Part shown: positions 30,862 through 40,779 of the stretch, one piece after another | Position numbering within the stretch: the stretch's first letter is position 1 | Layout of the letters: each line of letters opens with the position of its first letter | Assembly: GCF_003991875.1 (NCBI RefSeq) | Contig: NZ_CP031423.1 | Location: forward strand, 3,162,001 to 3,226,000 | Length of the DNA stretch: 64,000 nucleotides | Direction: 5' to 3' | Source of the DNA: Microbacterium lemovicicum | GTDB taxonomy: Bacteria > Actinomycetota > Actinomycetes > Actinomycetales > Microbacteriaceae | Translations under genes and position numbers: made by a program | Notes under the pieces: generated by a model | What the model saw: the letters and a program-made list of their open reading frames with translations, nothing else | Told to the model about the DNA's origin: nothing | The model's database searches: none

Positions 30862-31668
30862 GTGCTGCAGGTCTGGGCGCTGCCGGGGATCGGCGAGATC
30901 TCGCCCGGCGATGATCTCGTCTCGGTGATCGCGGATGCCGCGGCATCCACTCGCCCGGAGGAGCAGCTCCGCGACGGCGACATCCTGATCGTCACGTCGA
31001 AGATCGTCTCCAAGGCCGAAGGACGCATCATCCTCGCCGACGATCGCGAGGATGCGATCACGGCGGAGACCGTGCGGCTCGTGGCGTCCCGCACGAGTCC
31101 CACCGGGCATGTCACGCGCATCGTGGAGAGCCGGCTGGGGATCGTGGCAGCCGCCGCCGGCGTGGATGCCTCGAACACCCCGGCGGGGACGGTGCTGCTG
31201 CTGCCCGAGGATCCGGACGCGTCGGCGCGCGCGCTGGCGGGCGGTCTGCGCCACCGCCTCGGCGTGGCGGTGGGCGTGATCGTCTCCGACACGCTCGGCC
31301 GCGCCTGGCGCGAGGGGCAGACGGATTCCGCCATCGGCGCCGCCGGAGTGCACGTGTTCGAGGACCTCCGCGGGGGCACGGACGCCGAGGGGCGGCCTCT
31401 CATCGTGACGATGCCGTGCGTGGCGGACGAGCTCGCCTCGGCGGGCGATCTCGTCAAGGGCAAGGCCGCGCGGCTGCCCGTCGCCGTCGTGCGCGGACGT
31501 GACGACCTCGTGGGGCCGCTCGACCTCCCGGGTGCCCGGTCGATCGTGCGTCCGGCCGAGCGCGACATGTTCTCGCTCGGCTCGGACGAGGCCTGGGCCG
31601 CCGGATTCGCCGCGGGAGCGGCATCCCGCGGTCAGGACGACGCGGACGCCTTCTCGTCGGGTCCCTGA
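30862..31668 (+). CDS. cofE: Coenzyme F420-0:L-glutamate ligase
   Basis: The 268-residue protein has the CofE hallmarks [12 protein letters not shown] (about 47-58) and [14 protein letters not shown] followed by SAIGAAG. The enzyme adds glutamate to F420-0 with GTP, making the polyglutamate tail of the deazaflavin cofactor. It is a stand-alone CofE, not fused to the nitroreductase-like domain found in mycobacterial FbiB. No other F420 genes are in the window. GTG at 30862 follows the GNAT stop by one base. Confidence 0.92.
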   Translation: MLQVWALPGIGEISPGDDLVSVIADAAASTRPEEQLRDGDILIVTSKIVSKAEGRIILADDREDAITAETVRLVASRTSPTGHVTRIVESRLGIVAAAAGVDASNTPAGTVLLLPEDPDASARALAGGLRHRLGVAVGVIVSDTLGRAWREGQTDSAIGAAGVHVFEDLRGGTDAEGRPLIVTMPCVADELASAGDLVKGKAARLPVAVVRGRDDLVGPLDLPGARSIVRPAERDMFSLGSDEAWAAGFAAGAASRGQDDADAFSSGP

Positions 31669-31684
31669 TCCGTCGCGCCTGGCG

Positions 31685-32776
31685 TCAGGCCGATCGCCAG
31701 ACGCTCTCCGGGGTGAAGGGCACCACCGACGGTCGATCCGGGCGCGTGGTGAGCTCGACCCGGACGCCGTCGCGCGCGGAGGTGCCGAGTGCGGTCATCA
31801 CCTCGAGCACGTGGAGCGCGATCGCGCCGTCGGTGGGCGCGCCCGAGCCCGTGGCGATCCGGTCGAGGATGCCGATGCCACGGCCAGCGTTCTCGTAGCC
31901 CGCACGATCCGCCACGGGCTCGGCGTCGCCGCCGCGCTCCCGGCGCACGTGCACGACGCCCTCGAAGAGGTTCGGGTCGGGGACCACCAGGGTGCCCGAC
32001 TCCCCGTGCACCTCGATGGGCGCCGCCTGCGTCGTGATCGCGTCGAAGCTGAAGGTGACGGTGGAGACCGCCCCGCCGACGTGCTCGAGGATGCCGGTGA
32101 CGTGGGTGTCGATCTCGACGGGGATCTCCTCGCCCGCGCGCGGTCCCGAGGCGATGGTGCGGGTCGACCGCGGCCGCGAGGAGGCGCCGGTCACCCGGGC
32201 GACCGGGCCGAGGAGGTGGAACAGCGTGGTCAGGTAATACGGACCCATGTCGAGGAGGGGTCCGCCGCCCTCCCGGTAGTAGAAGTCGGGATTCGGATGC
32301 CACGCCTCGTGCCCCGACGACACCCAGGTGGCGACGGCGGAGAGCGGGCGGCCGATCGCGCCGGCATCGACCGCGGCACGCGCCGTCTGCACGCCGGTGC
32401 CCAGCACGGTGTCGGGCGCGCAGCCGACCCAGGAGTCTCCGGCCCGCGCCATGACGGCCGTCGCATCCTCCCAGGTCGCGGCCAGCGGCTTCTCGCCGAA
32501 CACGTCGCGGCCCGCGGCGAGCGCCCGGAGGGCGACGTCGGCATGGGCGGAGGGGATCGTCAGGTTCAGGACGGTCTGCACCGCGGAATCCCCCACGAGC
32601 TCGTCGACGGAGAGGGCGCGGCATCCGGGATAGCGGTCGGCGACGGCCCGCGCGCGCTCGCTGTCGAGATCGGCGGTCGCCGCGATGCGGACGGCGGGGT
32701 GGGAGCCGAGGGTCTCGAGGTACTGCGCCGAGATGACCCCGAGCCCGATGATGCCTATCGCGTGCGGCTCGCCCAC
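31685..32776 (-). CDS. Gfo/Idh/MocA-family oxidoreductase
   Basis: The 363-residue protein has an N-terminal Rossmann motif (IGIIGLGVISAQYL), the family's GEKPLA (94-99) with Lys in EKP, and GGGPLLDMGPYYL, the dinucleotide/sugar domain boundary. Such enzymes oxidise or reduce sugars, inositols or derivatives. GTG at 32776 has AGGGG six bases upstream and lies inside the 3' end of the ThuA-like gene (22-nt overlap). The Gfo/ThuA pair under a LacI regulator is a common sugar-catabolic layout, for example for trehalose or other disaccharides. Confidence 0.9.
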   Translation of the reverse strand: MGEPHAIGIIGLGVISAQYLETLGSHPAVRIAATADLDSERARAVADRYPGCRALSVDELVGDSAVQTVLNLTIPSAHADVALRALAAGRDVFGEKPLAATWEDATAVMARAGDSWVGCAPDTVLGTGVQTARAAVDAGAIGRPLSAVATWVSSGHEAWHPNPDFYYREGGGPLLDMGPYYLTTLFHLLGPVARVTGASSRPRSTRTIASGPRAGEEIPVEIDTHVTGILEHVGGAVSTVTFSFDAITTQAAPIEVHGESGTLVVPDPNLFEGVVHVRRERGGDAEPVADRAGYENAGRGIGILDRIATGSGAPTDGAIALHVLEVMTALGTSARDGVRVELTTRPDRPSVVPFTPESVWRSA

Positions 32777-33465
32777 AGCAGTCCCCTTTCGACGATGGTG
32801 CGCACGCTCGGGTCCTCGAGCACGTCGGGACTGTGTCCGGGGGTGGCCACGAACACCCGTCCGCTGCCCCAGCCGCGGGTCCAGACGGCCGGCGACACGA
32901 CGGGCCGGTGCCACGGGTGGTACGGCTGCACCGGGTGGGTCGTGGTCGCCAGCACGTCGTTGAGGTCGTCGGTGAGCACCCAGTACTGCTCGGTGCGCAG
33001 GGCGATCTGCTCGATGCCGGCCATGATCTCGTGCGTGCGCCCGAGATCGGTCACGTCGATGGTGTGCGGCAGGAAGTTGTCGGCCTCGCCGCCCGCCCGC
33101 TCCTCGGGGCTCGCAGCGGGGTGCGTGGCGAACTGTCCGCCCACGAGCTGGAGGTAGTCGGAGCTCCCGCGGTACGAGTCGGCGATGCCGCCGTGCCACC
33201 CCGCCAGGCCGGTGCCGCGCTCGACGGCGTCACGGAGTCCGCCGAGGGCCTCGCGCGAGATCTCGGACATGGTCACCGACTGCAGGATGAGATCGGTCTC
33301 GTCCATGACGGCGCGGTCGGCGTAGACCTCGTTGGACTCCTCGATGCGCACCTCGAAGCCGGAGCCCTCGAGGAACGGCACGAACAGGTCGGTCGTCTCG
33401 ACGGGGCGGTGTCCGTCCCATCCGCCCCGGACGACCAGCGCCCGGCGCGTGTCGTGTGCCGTCAT
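32755..33465 (-). CDS. ThuA-like sugar-utilisation protein
   Basis: This 236-residue protein has the ThuA/glutamine-amidotransferase-like fold (ALVVRGGWDGHRPVETTD at the start; GLAGWHGGIADSYRGSSDYL; VFVATPGHSPDV). The family partners with Gfo/Idh dehydrogenases in disaccharide use; its exact reaction is not settled. ATG at 33465 follows GGAG with a 6-nt gap. An in-frame ATG at 33477 is the alternative. Confidence 0.85.
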   Translation of the reverse strand: MTAHDTRRALVVRGGWDGHRPVETTDLFVPFLEGSGFEVRIEESNEVYADRAVMDETDLILQSVTMSEISREALGGLRDAVERGTGLAGWHGGIADSYRGSSDYLQLVGGQFATHPAASPEERAGGEADNFLPHTIDVTDLGRTHEIMAGIEQIALRTEQYWVLTDDLNDVLATTTHPVQPYHPWHRPVVSPAVWTRGWGSGRVFVATPGHSPDVLEDPSVRTIVERGLLWASRTR

Positions 33466-33544
33466 CTTCGACTCCATCCCTCTGCTCCGACGGGTGCGTA
33501 CGGGTTGACACGATGCCACCGATGGCGCGCACTCGCGATGGACA

Positions 33545-33555
33545 TTGCGCAAAAT
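33545..33555. promoter_or_regulatory. LacI-type operator overlapping a leaderless -10 element
   Basis: TTGCGCAA (33545-33552) is a perfect palindrome with the central CG typical of LacI-family half-sites. It overlaps CAAAAT (33550-33555), which is six bases before the LacI-gene ATG 33562 and could be the -10 of a leaderless message. Autoregulation is inferred. Confidence 0.45.
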
Positions 33556-33561
33556 AGCGGG

Positions 33562-34626
33562 ATGACGTCGACACGGATGACCCTGGCCGCCGTGGCGGAG
33601 CACGCCGGCGTGAGCGTCGCGACCGCCTCCCGCGGACTGCGCGGGCGCGGCGAGATGTCCGCCGCCACGCGCGCCCGCATCGTACGCAGCGCGGCGGAGC
33701 TCGGCTATCGCGCCGGGCAGGAGAGCCGCGGGCGCCCCCGGTCGGGCACCGCGCGGACGTTCGACCTCGTGCTCGGACGCTTCCACGACCCGTACACCGC
33801 CGAGATCACCGCCGGCGCGCGGGCCGCAGCCGCCGCGCACGGCTACGACCTGACGCTGACGGCGGATCGCGAGGATCCGGACGACGACTGGATGCCGCGC
33901 ATCCTGTCGCGAGGGTCGGCCGGCGTCATCGTCGGCCTCCGCATCCCCACGGCCTCGCAGATCGAGGCGCTGCGGCGGGCGGACATCCCGCTCGTGCTCA
34001 TGGAGCCGCCGTCCGAGTCGCCGCAGGGCCTGCCCAGCGTGCGCACGACCGATCGGGAGGGCGGGGCGGCGGCCGCCGCGCATCTCGTGGAGCGCGGCGC
34101 GGAGCGCTTCGTGTCGATCGGCGGGACGCCGTCGTACCGCTTCGGCCGCGCGCGGATCGACGGCTTCCGGGAGGTGCTCGCGCGCGCCGCGCCGGAGGCG
34201 TCGCGGGTGCACGTCAGCGCGGACTGGACGGCCTGGGGCGCGCGTCGCGCCTGCTCCCGCGGGCTCGAGGAGGTCGCCGCGCAGGGCGGGTCGGGACTCA
34301 TCGGCGTCTTCGCGTGCAACGACGAGATGGCCGCGGGCGCCTACCGGGCCGTCGCAGACGCCGGGCTCAGCATCCCCCGGCACGTGCTCGTCGTGGGCTT
34401 CGACGACGTGCGCGGCGCGCGGTGGCTGCACCCTCCGCTGACGACCCTGCGTCAGCCCATCGGCGAGATGGCCGCCGCGGCGGTCGGGATCCTGGTTCGC
34501 GCCGTCGGCGGCGAGGCCGTCGAGGACGAATCGGTCGTGATGCCGACGGAGCTGGTGGCGCGCGGGTCGACGGCGGCCGCCGGCATCGCGAAGGGCGCCG
34601 CGACGGGTGCCGTCAGCGGCCGCTGA
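33562..34626 (+). CDS. LacI-family transcriptional regulator
   Basis: The 354-residue protein has a LacI helix-turn-helix at residues 7-27 (TLAAVAEHAGVSVATASRGL), a hinge and a periplasmic-binding-like sugar domain ending with DDVRGARWLHPPLTTLRQP. It is divergent from the ThuA/Gfo pair and probably represses it. Its last 14 nt overlap the 3' end of the cytochrome-b gene on the other strand. Confidence 0.92.
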   Translation: MTSTRMTLAAVAEHAGVSVATASRGLRGRGEMSAATRARIVRSAAELGYRAGQESRGRPRSGTARTFDLVLGRFHDPYTAEITAGARAAAAAHGYDLTLTADREDPDDDWMPRILSRGSAGVIVGLRIPTASQIEALRRADIPLVLMEPPSESPQGLPSVRTTDREGGAAAAAHLVERGAERFVSIGGTPSYRFGRARIDGFREVLARAAPEASRVHVSADWTAWGARRACSRGLEEVAAQGGSGLIGVFACNDEMAAGAYRAVADAGLSIPRHVLVVGFDDVRGARWLHPPLTTLRQPIGEMAAAAVGILVRAVGGEAVEDESVVMPTELVARGSTAAAGIAKGAATGAVSGR

Positions 34627-36466
34627 CCTTGCCCGACAGCCGGGCGATCGGCGCGAGCACCATCGGGCGGGCGGCGATCCACCCGGCGATGAGGAGCGCC
34701 ATCGATCCGACGAAGATCCAGAAGCCGGTCCAGTTGACGGCGTCCTGGCCGCCGTACATGTGGTTCAGGTTGCGCAGTGCTCCGGTGGCGAACACGAGCG
34801 CGACGTGCACGACGATGAACCCGACGAAGTACAGCATCACGGGGAAGTGCACCGCGCGCGCCCACTCGATCGGGTAGGCCTTGTTGAGCCGCTCGGCCTT
34901 CTTCGGCCAGAAGCCCGACATGCGCACACCGGTGAGGGCGGCCAGCGGCGCGGCGATGAAGATCGTCACGAAGTAGGCCAGCACCTGGAGGCTGTTGTAG
35001 TTCACCCAGCCGTTCTCGGTCGGCCAATCGAGCGAGACGTACTGGAGCGCGGCGGACAGCGCGTTGGGGAACACGTCCCAGCTCGTGGGGACGACCCGCA
35101 TCCACTGACCGGTGGTGAACAGCAGTGCGATGAAGATCAGGCCGTTGACGAACCACAGCACGTCGAGCGACTGGTGGAACCAGAGCGCGAGGCTGATCTT
35201 GCCGCGCCCCTTCTTCGACCAGCGCGGGGTCCAGAAGACGGCCGGCCGCTTCTCGGTGCGCACCTGCCAGCCGGTGCGGATGATCAGAACGATGAAGAAC
35301 GTGTTGAAGAAGTGCTGCCAGGCGAGCCACGCCGGGAAGCCGACGGGCGCCCCGTCGGGCAGGTGCGTCTCGCCCGGGTAGGTCGTGAGGAAGAACTGCA
35401 CGCCGGGGAGCGAGACGAACCACCGCGCGGCGAACACCAGCATGGCCGCCGCGAACAGCAGGGCGATGCCTCCGCCGACGGCGGCGCCGGCCCACTGCGC
35501 CTTGGTGAAGCCGCGGATGCGCTCGGGCGCCGGCCGCGGAACGGGTGTCGCCTGTGCGGCGCGTCCGGCCCAGACCGTGCGGGTGAACGGCAGCGGCGGC
35601 CGAGGCCCCGCGCTGACGACGGCGCCTGCGGCGGCGGCTGCGACCGGGGCGAGGTCGGTGGAGGCGGATGCGGCGACCCGGGCGTCGTCGACGACGGGAG
35701 CCGAGCCGGTGGTCGGGGCGGCTGCGGGGGCCGGCGCGGGAGCTTCGGGGGCCGGCGCGGGAGCTGCGGGAGCGGGCGCGGTGGACGGCTCGGGCGGCGC
35801 GGCAGCGACCGGTGCCGTGGACGGCTCGGCAGCGACCGACGCCGTGCGCGCAACTCCCGCCTCGGGGGCGGTGCCGTCCGGGGGCCACGGCTCTCCGCCG
35901 GCGACGCGGGGAAGGCCGCGGCGCAGCGCGACGCCGCCGGACCCGGCGACCTCCGCCGGCGCCTCGACCGGGGCGGATGCGAGGGCAGCCGAGGGGACGG
36001 AGTCCACCGCGGTCGATGGCGCGGTCGCGGGCGCACCCGCGTTCTGCGGGACGGCCGAGGCCGACGCCGCGACCGGGACGGCCGAGGTCGACGCCGCGAC
36101 CGGGACGTTTGCGGCCGCAGGAGCATTCGACGGGGCGGACTCGACCGCCGGCGGCCACGGCTGTCCCCCGGGCACCCGCGGCAGCCCCCGGCGGATCGCG
36201 CGGGCAGGTCTCGGGGCGACGTCGGAAGGCGCAGCATCCGTCATCCCGACCGGTGCCGCCTCGGCGACGGGAGAGGCATCCGCGACGGGGGCGACGGGGG
36301 CGACGACGGCGGCGGGCATCACACCCTCAGGCGCGGCAATCCCGTCCACCGCAGCGACCGCGGCCACCGGGTCGGCGGCACGCGGCGCCTCAGCGGCGGG
36401 CGGCCAGGGCTCCCCGCCGCGCGTGCGCGGCAGGCCGCGTCGCACCTGGGTGCCGAAGGTCGCCAC
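34613..36466 (-). CDS. Cytochrome b/b6-domain membrane protein with repeated N-terminal motif
   Basis: Residues 1-320 of this 617-residue protein are Ala/Pro-rich and probably disordered and cytoplasmic. They contain three copies of RRGLPRxxGGxPWPP (about 9-23, 92-106, 182-196). From about 326 on there are at least four or five membrane helices with histidines placed for haem (WQHFFNTFF, WFHQSLDVLWF, HFPVMLYFVGFIVVH), as in formate dehydrogenase gamma or DUF4405-type cytochromes b. It lies 6 bp after etfA in the same direction. Electron transfer between ETF and the quinone pool is a tempting but unproven role. Confidence 0.82.
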   Translation of the reverse strand: MATFGTQVRRGLPRTRGGEPWPPAAEAPRAADPVAAVAAVDGIAAPEGVMPAAVVAPVAPVADASPVAEAAPVGMTDAAPSDVAPRPARAIRRGLPRVPGGQPWPPAVESAPSNAPAAANVPVAASTSAVPVAASASAVPQNAGAPATAPSTAVDSVPSAALASAPVEAPAEVAGSGGVALRRGLPRVAGGEPWPPDGTAPEAGVARTASVAAEPSTAPVAAAPPEPSTAPAPAAPAPAPEAPAPAPAAAPTTGSAPVVDDARVAASASTDLAPVAAAAAGAVVSAGPRPPLPFTRTVWAGRAAQATPVPRPAPERIRGFTKAQWAGAAVGGGIALLFAAAMLVFAARWFVSLPGVQFFLTTYPGETHLPDGAPVGFPAWLAWQHFFNTFFIVLIIRTGWQVRTEKRPAVFWTPRWSKKGRGKISLALWFHQSLDVLWFVNGLIFIALLFTTGQWMRVVPTSWDVFPNALSAALQYVSLDWPTENGWVNYNSLQVLAYFVTIFIAAPLAALTGVRMSGFWPKKAERLNKAYPIEWARAVHFPVMLYFVGFIVVHVALVFATGALRNLNHMYGGQDAVNWTGFWIFVGSMALLIAGWIAARPMVLAPIARLSGKVSGR

Positions 36467-36472
36467 GCGTGT

Positions 36473-37456
36473 TCACGCCTTCCGCGACTGGAGGGCCGCG
36501 ATCAGCTGCGGCACGACGGTGAAGAGATCTCCGACGACGCCGTAGTCGGCGATCTCGAAGATCGGTGCGTCGGCGTCCTTGTTGACCGCGACGATCGTCT
36601 TCGCCGTCTGCATGCCGGCCTTGTGCTGGATGGCCCCGGAGATGCCGAGCGCGATGTACAGCTGCGGGCTCACCGAGACGCCGGTCTGGCCGACCTGGTA
36701 GGAGGAGGGCACGTAGCCGGCGTCGACCGCCGCACGCGATGCTCCGACGGCGGCGCCCAGCACATCGGCGAGCTCGTCGACGAGCTCGAACTTCTCCTTC
36801 GAGCCGAGGCCGCGGCCTCCGGAGACGACGACGCCGGCGCCGCGGAGCTCGGGACGCGTCGACGTCGCCTCCGCCTCGGCGAACGAGTCGATCGACGCGG
36901 CAGGAGCACCGGACGCGGTCACCGTGAGCGTCTCGCTCACCAGAGGCTGCGCGGTGGCGCGGTCGTCCACGGCGCCCTGGCGCACGGTCACGACGAGCGT
37001 TCCGAAGGTCGCGGCGGACACGACGTTGTAGGCGCCGCCGTACACCGAGTGCTCGGCGACGACACCCTGGTCGTCGCGCGACACGCCCACGGCGTCGGCG
37101 GCGAGCGCGCCACGCGTCCGCGCGGCGAAGCGGGCCGCGGCATCCCGGCCCTCGATGGAGTTCGACACGAGCACCGCATCCGGGCGCACGGCGTCGGCGG
37201 CGGCGACGAGCGCGTCGACGATCGGCACGGTCAGCGAGCCGGGCGAGGCGTGGTCGGCCAGCAGCACCCGCACGGCGCCGAGGGCGGCGGCCTGCTCTGC
37301 GGCGGCCTGCGACGCGGATGCCTCGGTGACGACCAGCGCGATCGGCGTGCCGATCGACGCGGCGGCGCCCACGAGGCCGGCCGCGCTCTTGGCCAGTGCG
37401 CCGGAGGGCATGACGTCCAGCAGCACGAGGATGGAGTCGTCGGGGAAATCGCTCAT
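36473..37456 (-). CDS. etfA: Electron transfer flavoprotein alpha subunit
   Basis: The 327-residue protein has an N-terminal nucleotide-binding-like domain and the C-terminal FAD domain with [32 protein letters not shown] and [11 protein letters not shown]. It accepts electrons from acyl-CoA dehydrogenases such as those at 12788 and 44679. The GQTG motif is followed by Val rather than the usual Lys. It follows etfB by 7 bp. Confidence 0.95.
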   Translation of the reverse strand: MSDFPDDSILVLLDVMPSGALAKSAAGLVGAAASIGTPIALVVTEASASQAAAEQAAALGAVRVLLADHASPGSLTVPIVDALVAAADAVRPDAVLVSNSIEGRDAAARFAARTRGALAADAVGVSRDDQGVVAEHSVYGGAYNVVSAATFGTLVVTVRQGAVDDRATAQPLVSETLTVTASGAPAASIDSFAEAEATSTRPELRGAGVVVSGGRGLGSKEKFELVDELADVLGAAVGASRAAVDAGYVPSSYQVGQTGVSVSPQLYIALGISGAIQHKAGMQTAKTIVAVNKDADAPIFEIADYGVVGDLFTVVPQLIAALQSRKA

Positions 37457-37463
37457 CGGAACC

Positions 37464-38240
37464 TCACGCCAGCCTCTGCGAGACGAGGAAATCGGCCAGC
37501 TTCTGCCCGCCGTCGCCCTCGTCGACGATCTTCACGCCCGCCTCACGGGGAGGCTTCTTCGCGAGCGACACCACGATCGACCGCGCCGCGAGCGGATCCG
37601 CGGCATCGACCGAGAGGTCGTCGAGCGACAGGGTCTCGAACGGCTTCTTCTTCGCCGCCATGATGCCCTTGAAGTTCGGGAAGCGGGCGTCGGGGAGCGC
37701 CTCGGTGATCGACACGACGGCCGGCAGCGGGGCGGAGACCGCCATCGTGCCCGCGTCGCTCGCGCGGGTGCCGGAGACCGACGACTCGTCGATCTCGACG
37801 GCGGTCAGGGCGGTCAGCTGGGGCACGGCGAGGAGCTCGGCGACCATCGCGGGGACGACGCCGCCGGCGCCGTCGGTGGAGAGGTTGCCCGCCACGACGA
37901 GGTCGAAGCCGGTGCGGCGGATCGCGGCCGCCAGCGCCTCTGCGGTCAGCACGTAGTCCGCGCCGTGCAGCGCGTCGTCGACGATGTGGACGGCGGACGC
38001 GGCGCCCATCGCCAGGGCCTTTCGCACCGTGGTCGTCGCCGAGGCCGGAGCCATCGAGATGGCGACCACCTCCGTGCCGGCGTGCGCATCGGCGTAGCTC
38101 AGCGCGACCTCGAGCGAGCGCTCGCCGATCTCGTCGAGGACGGCCTCGCTCGCGCCACGGTCGGCGAGTCCCGTCTCGAGGTCGAGGGTGCGGTCGCCCC
38201 ACGTGTCCGGCACTTCTTTGACCAGAACGACGATCTTCAT
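37464..38240 (-). CDS. etfB: Electron transfer flavoprotein beta subunit
   Basis: This 258-residue subunit ([19 protein letters not shown] start; [41 protein letters not shown]) binds AMP and pairs with EtfA. The gene starts 136 bp from the divergent MarR gene, so the MarR protein may control etfBA. Confidence 0.95.
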   Translation of the reverse strand: MKIVVLVKEVPDTWGDRTLDLETGLADRGASEAVLDEIGERSLEVALSYADAHAGTEVVAISMAPASATTTVRKALAMGAASAVHIVDDALHGADYVLTAEALAAAIRRTGFDLVVAGNLSTDGAGGVVPAMVAELLAVPQLTALTAVEIDESSVSGTRASDAGTMAVSAPLPAVVSITEALPDARFPNFKGIMAAKKKPFETLSLDDLSVDAADPLAARSIVVSLAKKPPREAGVKIVDEGDGGQKLADFLVSQRLA

Positions 38241-38375
38241 CGGTGCGTCTCCTTCGTCCCCTCGATTCTAGGCGGCGTCACCAGACGGGGCGGACGCGCG
38301 CGAGTGCCCCGCCGGGCGCGCGGCGGACCCCCGATCGGTACCGTGGGAGGGCGCCCGCGAACGGAAGGAGCCGAC

Positions 38376-38912
38376 ATGGCAGGAGCACGACGCCTCCCCG
38401 TCGACCCGATCGCCGAGGCCAAGCGGCAGTGGATCGCGCACGGCTGGGACGACGCGGCCGTCGGCATGACGGCGGTGACCTCCGTCATCCGCGCGCAGCA
38501 GCTGCTGATCGGCCGTGTCGAGCGCACCCTCAAGCCCTTCGCGCTCTCGTTCGCCCGGTACGAGATGCTGCGCCTCCTCGCCTTCACGAGGGAGGGACGG
38601 ATGCCGATGGCCAGCGCCATCGCCCGCCTGCAGGTGCATCCCACCAGCGTCACGAACACCGTCGAGCGCCTCGTGCGCGACGGCCTGGTCGTCCGCGAGC
38701 CGCATCCGACCGACGGGCGCGCGGCCATCCTGGCCCTGACCGACGACGGGCGGGAGCTCGTGGAGCGCGCGACCTCGGCGCTGAACACCGAGGTGTTCGC
38801 CGAGCCCGGGCTGTCGGGCGACGACATCGAGCAGCTGGTCAGCATCATCGCCCGGCTGCGCCGCGCGTCGGGAGACTTCTCCGACCCCCGACCGCTGCCC
38901 GAGCCGCTCTGA
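38376..38912 (+). CDS. MarR-family transcriptional regulator
   Basis: The 178-residue protein has the MarR winged helix (SFARYEMLRLLAFT, then RLQVHPTSVTNTVERLVRDG recognition helix, and wing PTDGRAAILALTDDGRE). ATG at 38376 follows AAGGAG five bases upstream. It is divergent from etfBA and converges on the enoyl-CoA hydratase gene. Regulators of this type often sense phenolic acids or CoA thioesters. Confidence 0.9.
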   Translation: MAGARRLPVDPIAEAKRQWIAHGWDDAAVGMTAVTSVIRAQQLLIGRVERTLKPFALSFARYEMLRLLAFTREGRMPMASAIARLQVHPTSVTNTVERLVRDGLVVREPHPTDGRAAILALTDDGRELVERATSALNTEVFAEPGLSGDDIEQLVSIIARLRRASGDFSDPRPLPEPL

Positions 38913-38921
38913 CGTCCGGTC

Positions 38922-39698
38922 TCAGCCGTTCGTGAAGTCGGGACGGCGCTTCTCGCGGAAGGCGGCCATGCCCTCTTTCTGGTCGGCGGTGGAGAAGAGA
39001 CCGGCGAAGGCCTGACGCTCGAACCGCAGCCCCTCGGCGAGCGTGGTCTCCAGCGCCGCGTCGAGCGCGGCCTTCGCCGCGTAGAGCGACGGCAGCGACT
39101 TCGCGGCGATCGATTCGGCGACCGACGAGGCCTCGGCGAGGAGGTCGGCGGCGGGGACGACCCGTGAGACCAGTCCGCAGCGCTCGGCTTCCGCGGCATC
39201 CATCATGCGGCCCGTGAGAACGAGCTCCGCCGCCTTGTAGTACCCGATCGCGCGGACGAGCCTCTGGGTGCCGCCCATGCCGGGGATGACGGCGAGGGTG
39301 ATCTCGGGCTGGCCGAACCGGGCCGTGTCGGCGGCGAGGATGATGTCGCACATCATCGCCAGCTCGCAGCCGCCGCCCAGGGCGTAGCCGGAGACCGCTG
39401 CGATGACGGGGGTGCGCACCTCGGCGAAACGCCACCACGCGTCGAAGTGCCCGTCGACGATCATCTCGACGCCGGTCTTGGCCTCCATCTCCTTGATGTC
39501 GGCCCCGGCGGCGAAGGCGCGCTCCGAGCCGGTGACGACGATGGCGCCGATCCCCCGGTCGGCGTCGAAGGCGGTGGCGGCATCGACGACGTCGCGCATG
39601 ACCTGCGAGTTCAGCGCGTTCAACGCCTCCGGCCGGTTCAGGGTGATCCAGCCGACACGACCGCGGGTCTCGACGACGATGGTCTGGTACTCGGTCAC
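38922..39698 (-). CDS. Enoyl-CoA hydratase
   Basis: The 258-residue crotonase has AAGADIKEM (oxyanion hole), [16 protein letters not shown] with one catalytic Glu, and [16 protein letters not shown] with the second. It hydrates enoyl-CoA to 3-hydroxyacyl-CoA. GTG at 39698 has GGGAG five bases upstream and overlaps the mmsB stop (GTGA), which suggests a role in valine breakdown. Confidence 0.93.
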   Translation of the reverse strand: MTEYQTIVVETRGRVGWITLNRPEALNALNSQVMRDVVDAATAFDADRGIGAIVVTGSERAFAAGADIKEMEAKTGVEMIVDGHFDAWWRFAEVRTPVIAAVSGYALGGGCELAMMCDIILAADTARFGQPEITLAVIPGMGGTQRLVRAIGYYKAAELVLTGRMMDAAEAERCGLVSRVVPAADLLAEASSVAESIAAKSLPSLYAAKAALDAALETTLAEGLRFERQAFAGLFSTADQKEGMAAFREKRRPDFTNG

Positions 39699-40621
39699 GA
39701 TGTCTCCCTCTCGCCCGCGGCGCGGATGTCGGTGATGATGCCGCTGAAGTCGCGCTGCCCGCCGGCGCCCGCCGCGTATTCGCGGTAGATCTCGCGGGCC
39801 AGCAGCCCCATGCGGGCGTCGGTGCCCGTGCGGACCAGCGCCTGCTCGGCGAGGCCGAGGTCCTTGTCCATGAGCGCGCCGGCGAAGCCGGGGCGGTAGT
39901 CGCGGTTGGCGGGGCTGGTGGGGACGGGCCCCGGCACGGGGCAGTTGGTCGTCAGCGCCCAGCACTGGCCCGAGGCGTTCGAGGCCACGTCGAAGAGGGC
40001 CTGGTGGTCGAGTCCCAGCCGCTCGCCGAGCACGAACGCCTCGGCGACGGCGATCTGCGACACGGCGAGGATCATGTTGTTGCAGACCTTCGCAGCCTGC
40101 CCGAGACCGGCGCCGCCGCAGTGCACGATCCGCGCGCCCATGTGCTCCAGGAGCGGGCGGGCGGCGGCGGCATCCGCCTCCGATCCCCCGACCATGAACG
40201 CGAGGGTGGCGTTCTCGGCACCCACCACGCCCCCCGACACGGGCGCGTCCACGCTGCGGGCGCCCGCGGCCTCGGCGAGTGCGTGCGCCTCCTGCGCCTC
40301 GTCGACGGCGATCGTGGAGCAGTCGACGAACAGCGCGCCGCGGGCTGCCACCGCGAGCAGGCCGGGCGCGTCGGCCGTGCCCCGGTAGGCGCCGAGCACC
40401 TGGCTGCCGGCCGCGAACATGGTGATCACCGCATCGCGGTCGGCGGCAGCATCCGTCGCCGTCTCCGTCACCGCGAGACCGGCCGCGCGTGCCGCCTCCC
40501 GGGCGGTCGGCGAGACGTCGAAGCCGGTCACGTCGTAGCCCGCCGCCGCGAGATTGCGCGCCATCGGAAGTCCCATGTGGCCGAGGCCGAGGAACGCGAT
40601 GCGGGTGTTCGAGGTGTTCAT
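39695..40621 (-). CDS. mmsB: 3-hydroxyisobutyrate dehydrogenase
   Basis: This 308-residue enzyme has the Rossmann [15 protein letters not shown], the substrate-site DAPVSGG (125-131) and catalytic Lys178 in GQAAKVCNN. It oxidises 3-hydroxyisobutyrate to methylmalonate semialdehyde in valine degradation. With the downstream enoyl-CoA hydratase and the acyl-CoA dehydrogenase at 44679 it covers part of that pathway; no mmsA is visible here. Confidence 0.93.
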   Translation of the reverse strand: MNTSNTRIAFLGLGHMGLPMARNLAAAGYDVTGFDVSPTAREAARAAGLAVTETATDAAADRDAVITMFAAGSQVLGAYRGTADAPGLLAVAARGALFVDCSTIAVDEAQEAHALAEAAGARSVDAPVSGGVVGAENATLAFMVGGSEADAAAARPLLEHMGARIVHCGGAGLGQAAKVCNNMILAVSQIAVAEAFVLGERLGLDHQALFDVASNASGQCWALTTNCPVPGPVPTSPANRDYRPGFAGALMDKDLGLAEQALVRTGTDARMGLLAREIYREYAAGAGGQRDFSGIITDIRAAGERETS

Positions 40622-40779
40622 GTGGACCCTCCCGGGTGTCGTCGTCGACTCTTCAGGTATATCAAGACCGGGGGTCCGGCCGGACCGTGCGCGCGACCGC
40701 CGGTTGCCGTCCGTTCACCTGCACGACACCCGCGGGCCCGAGGGTGGAGTCTCCGCTCCCCCACACCCCGAGGACACGC

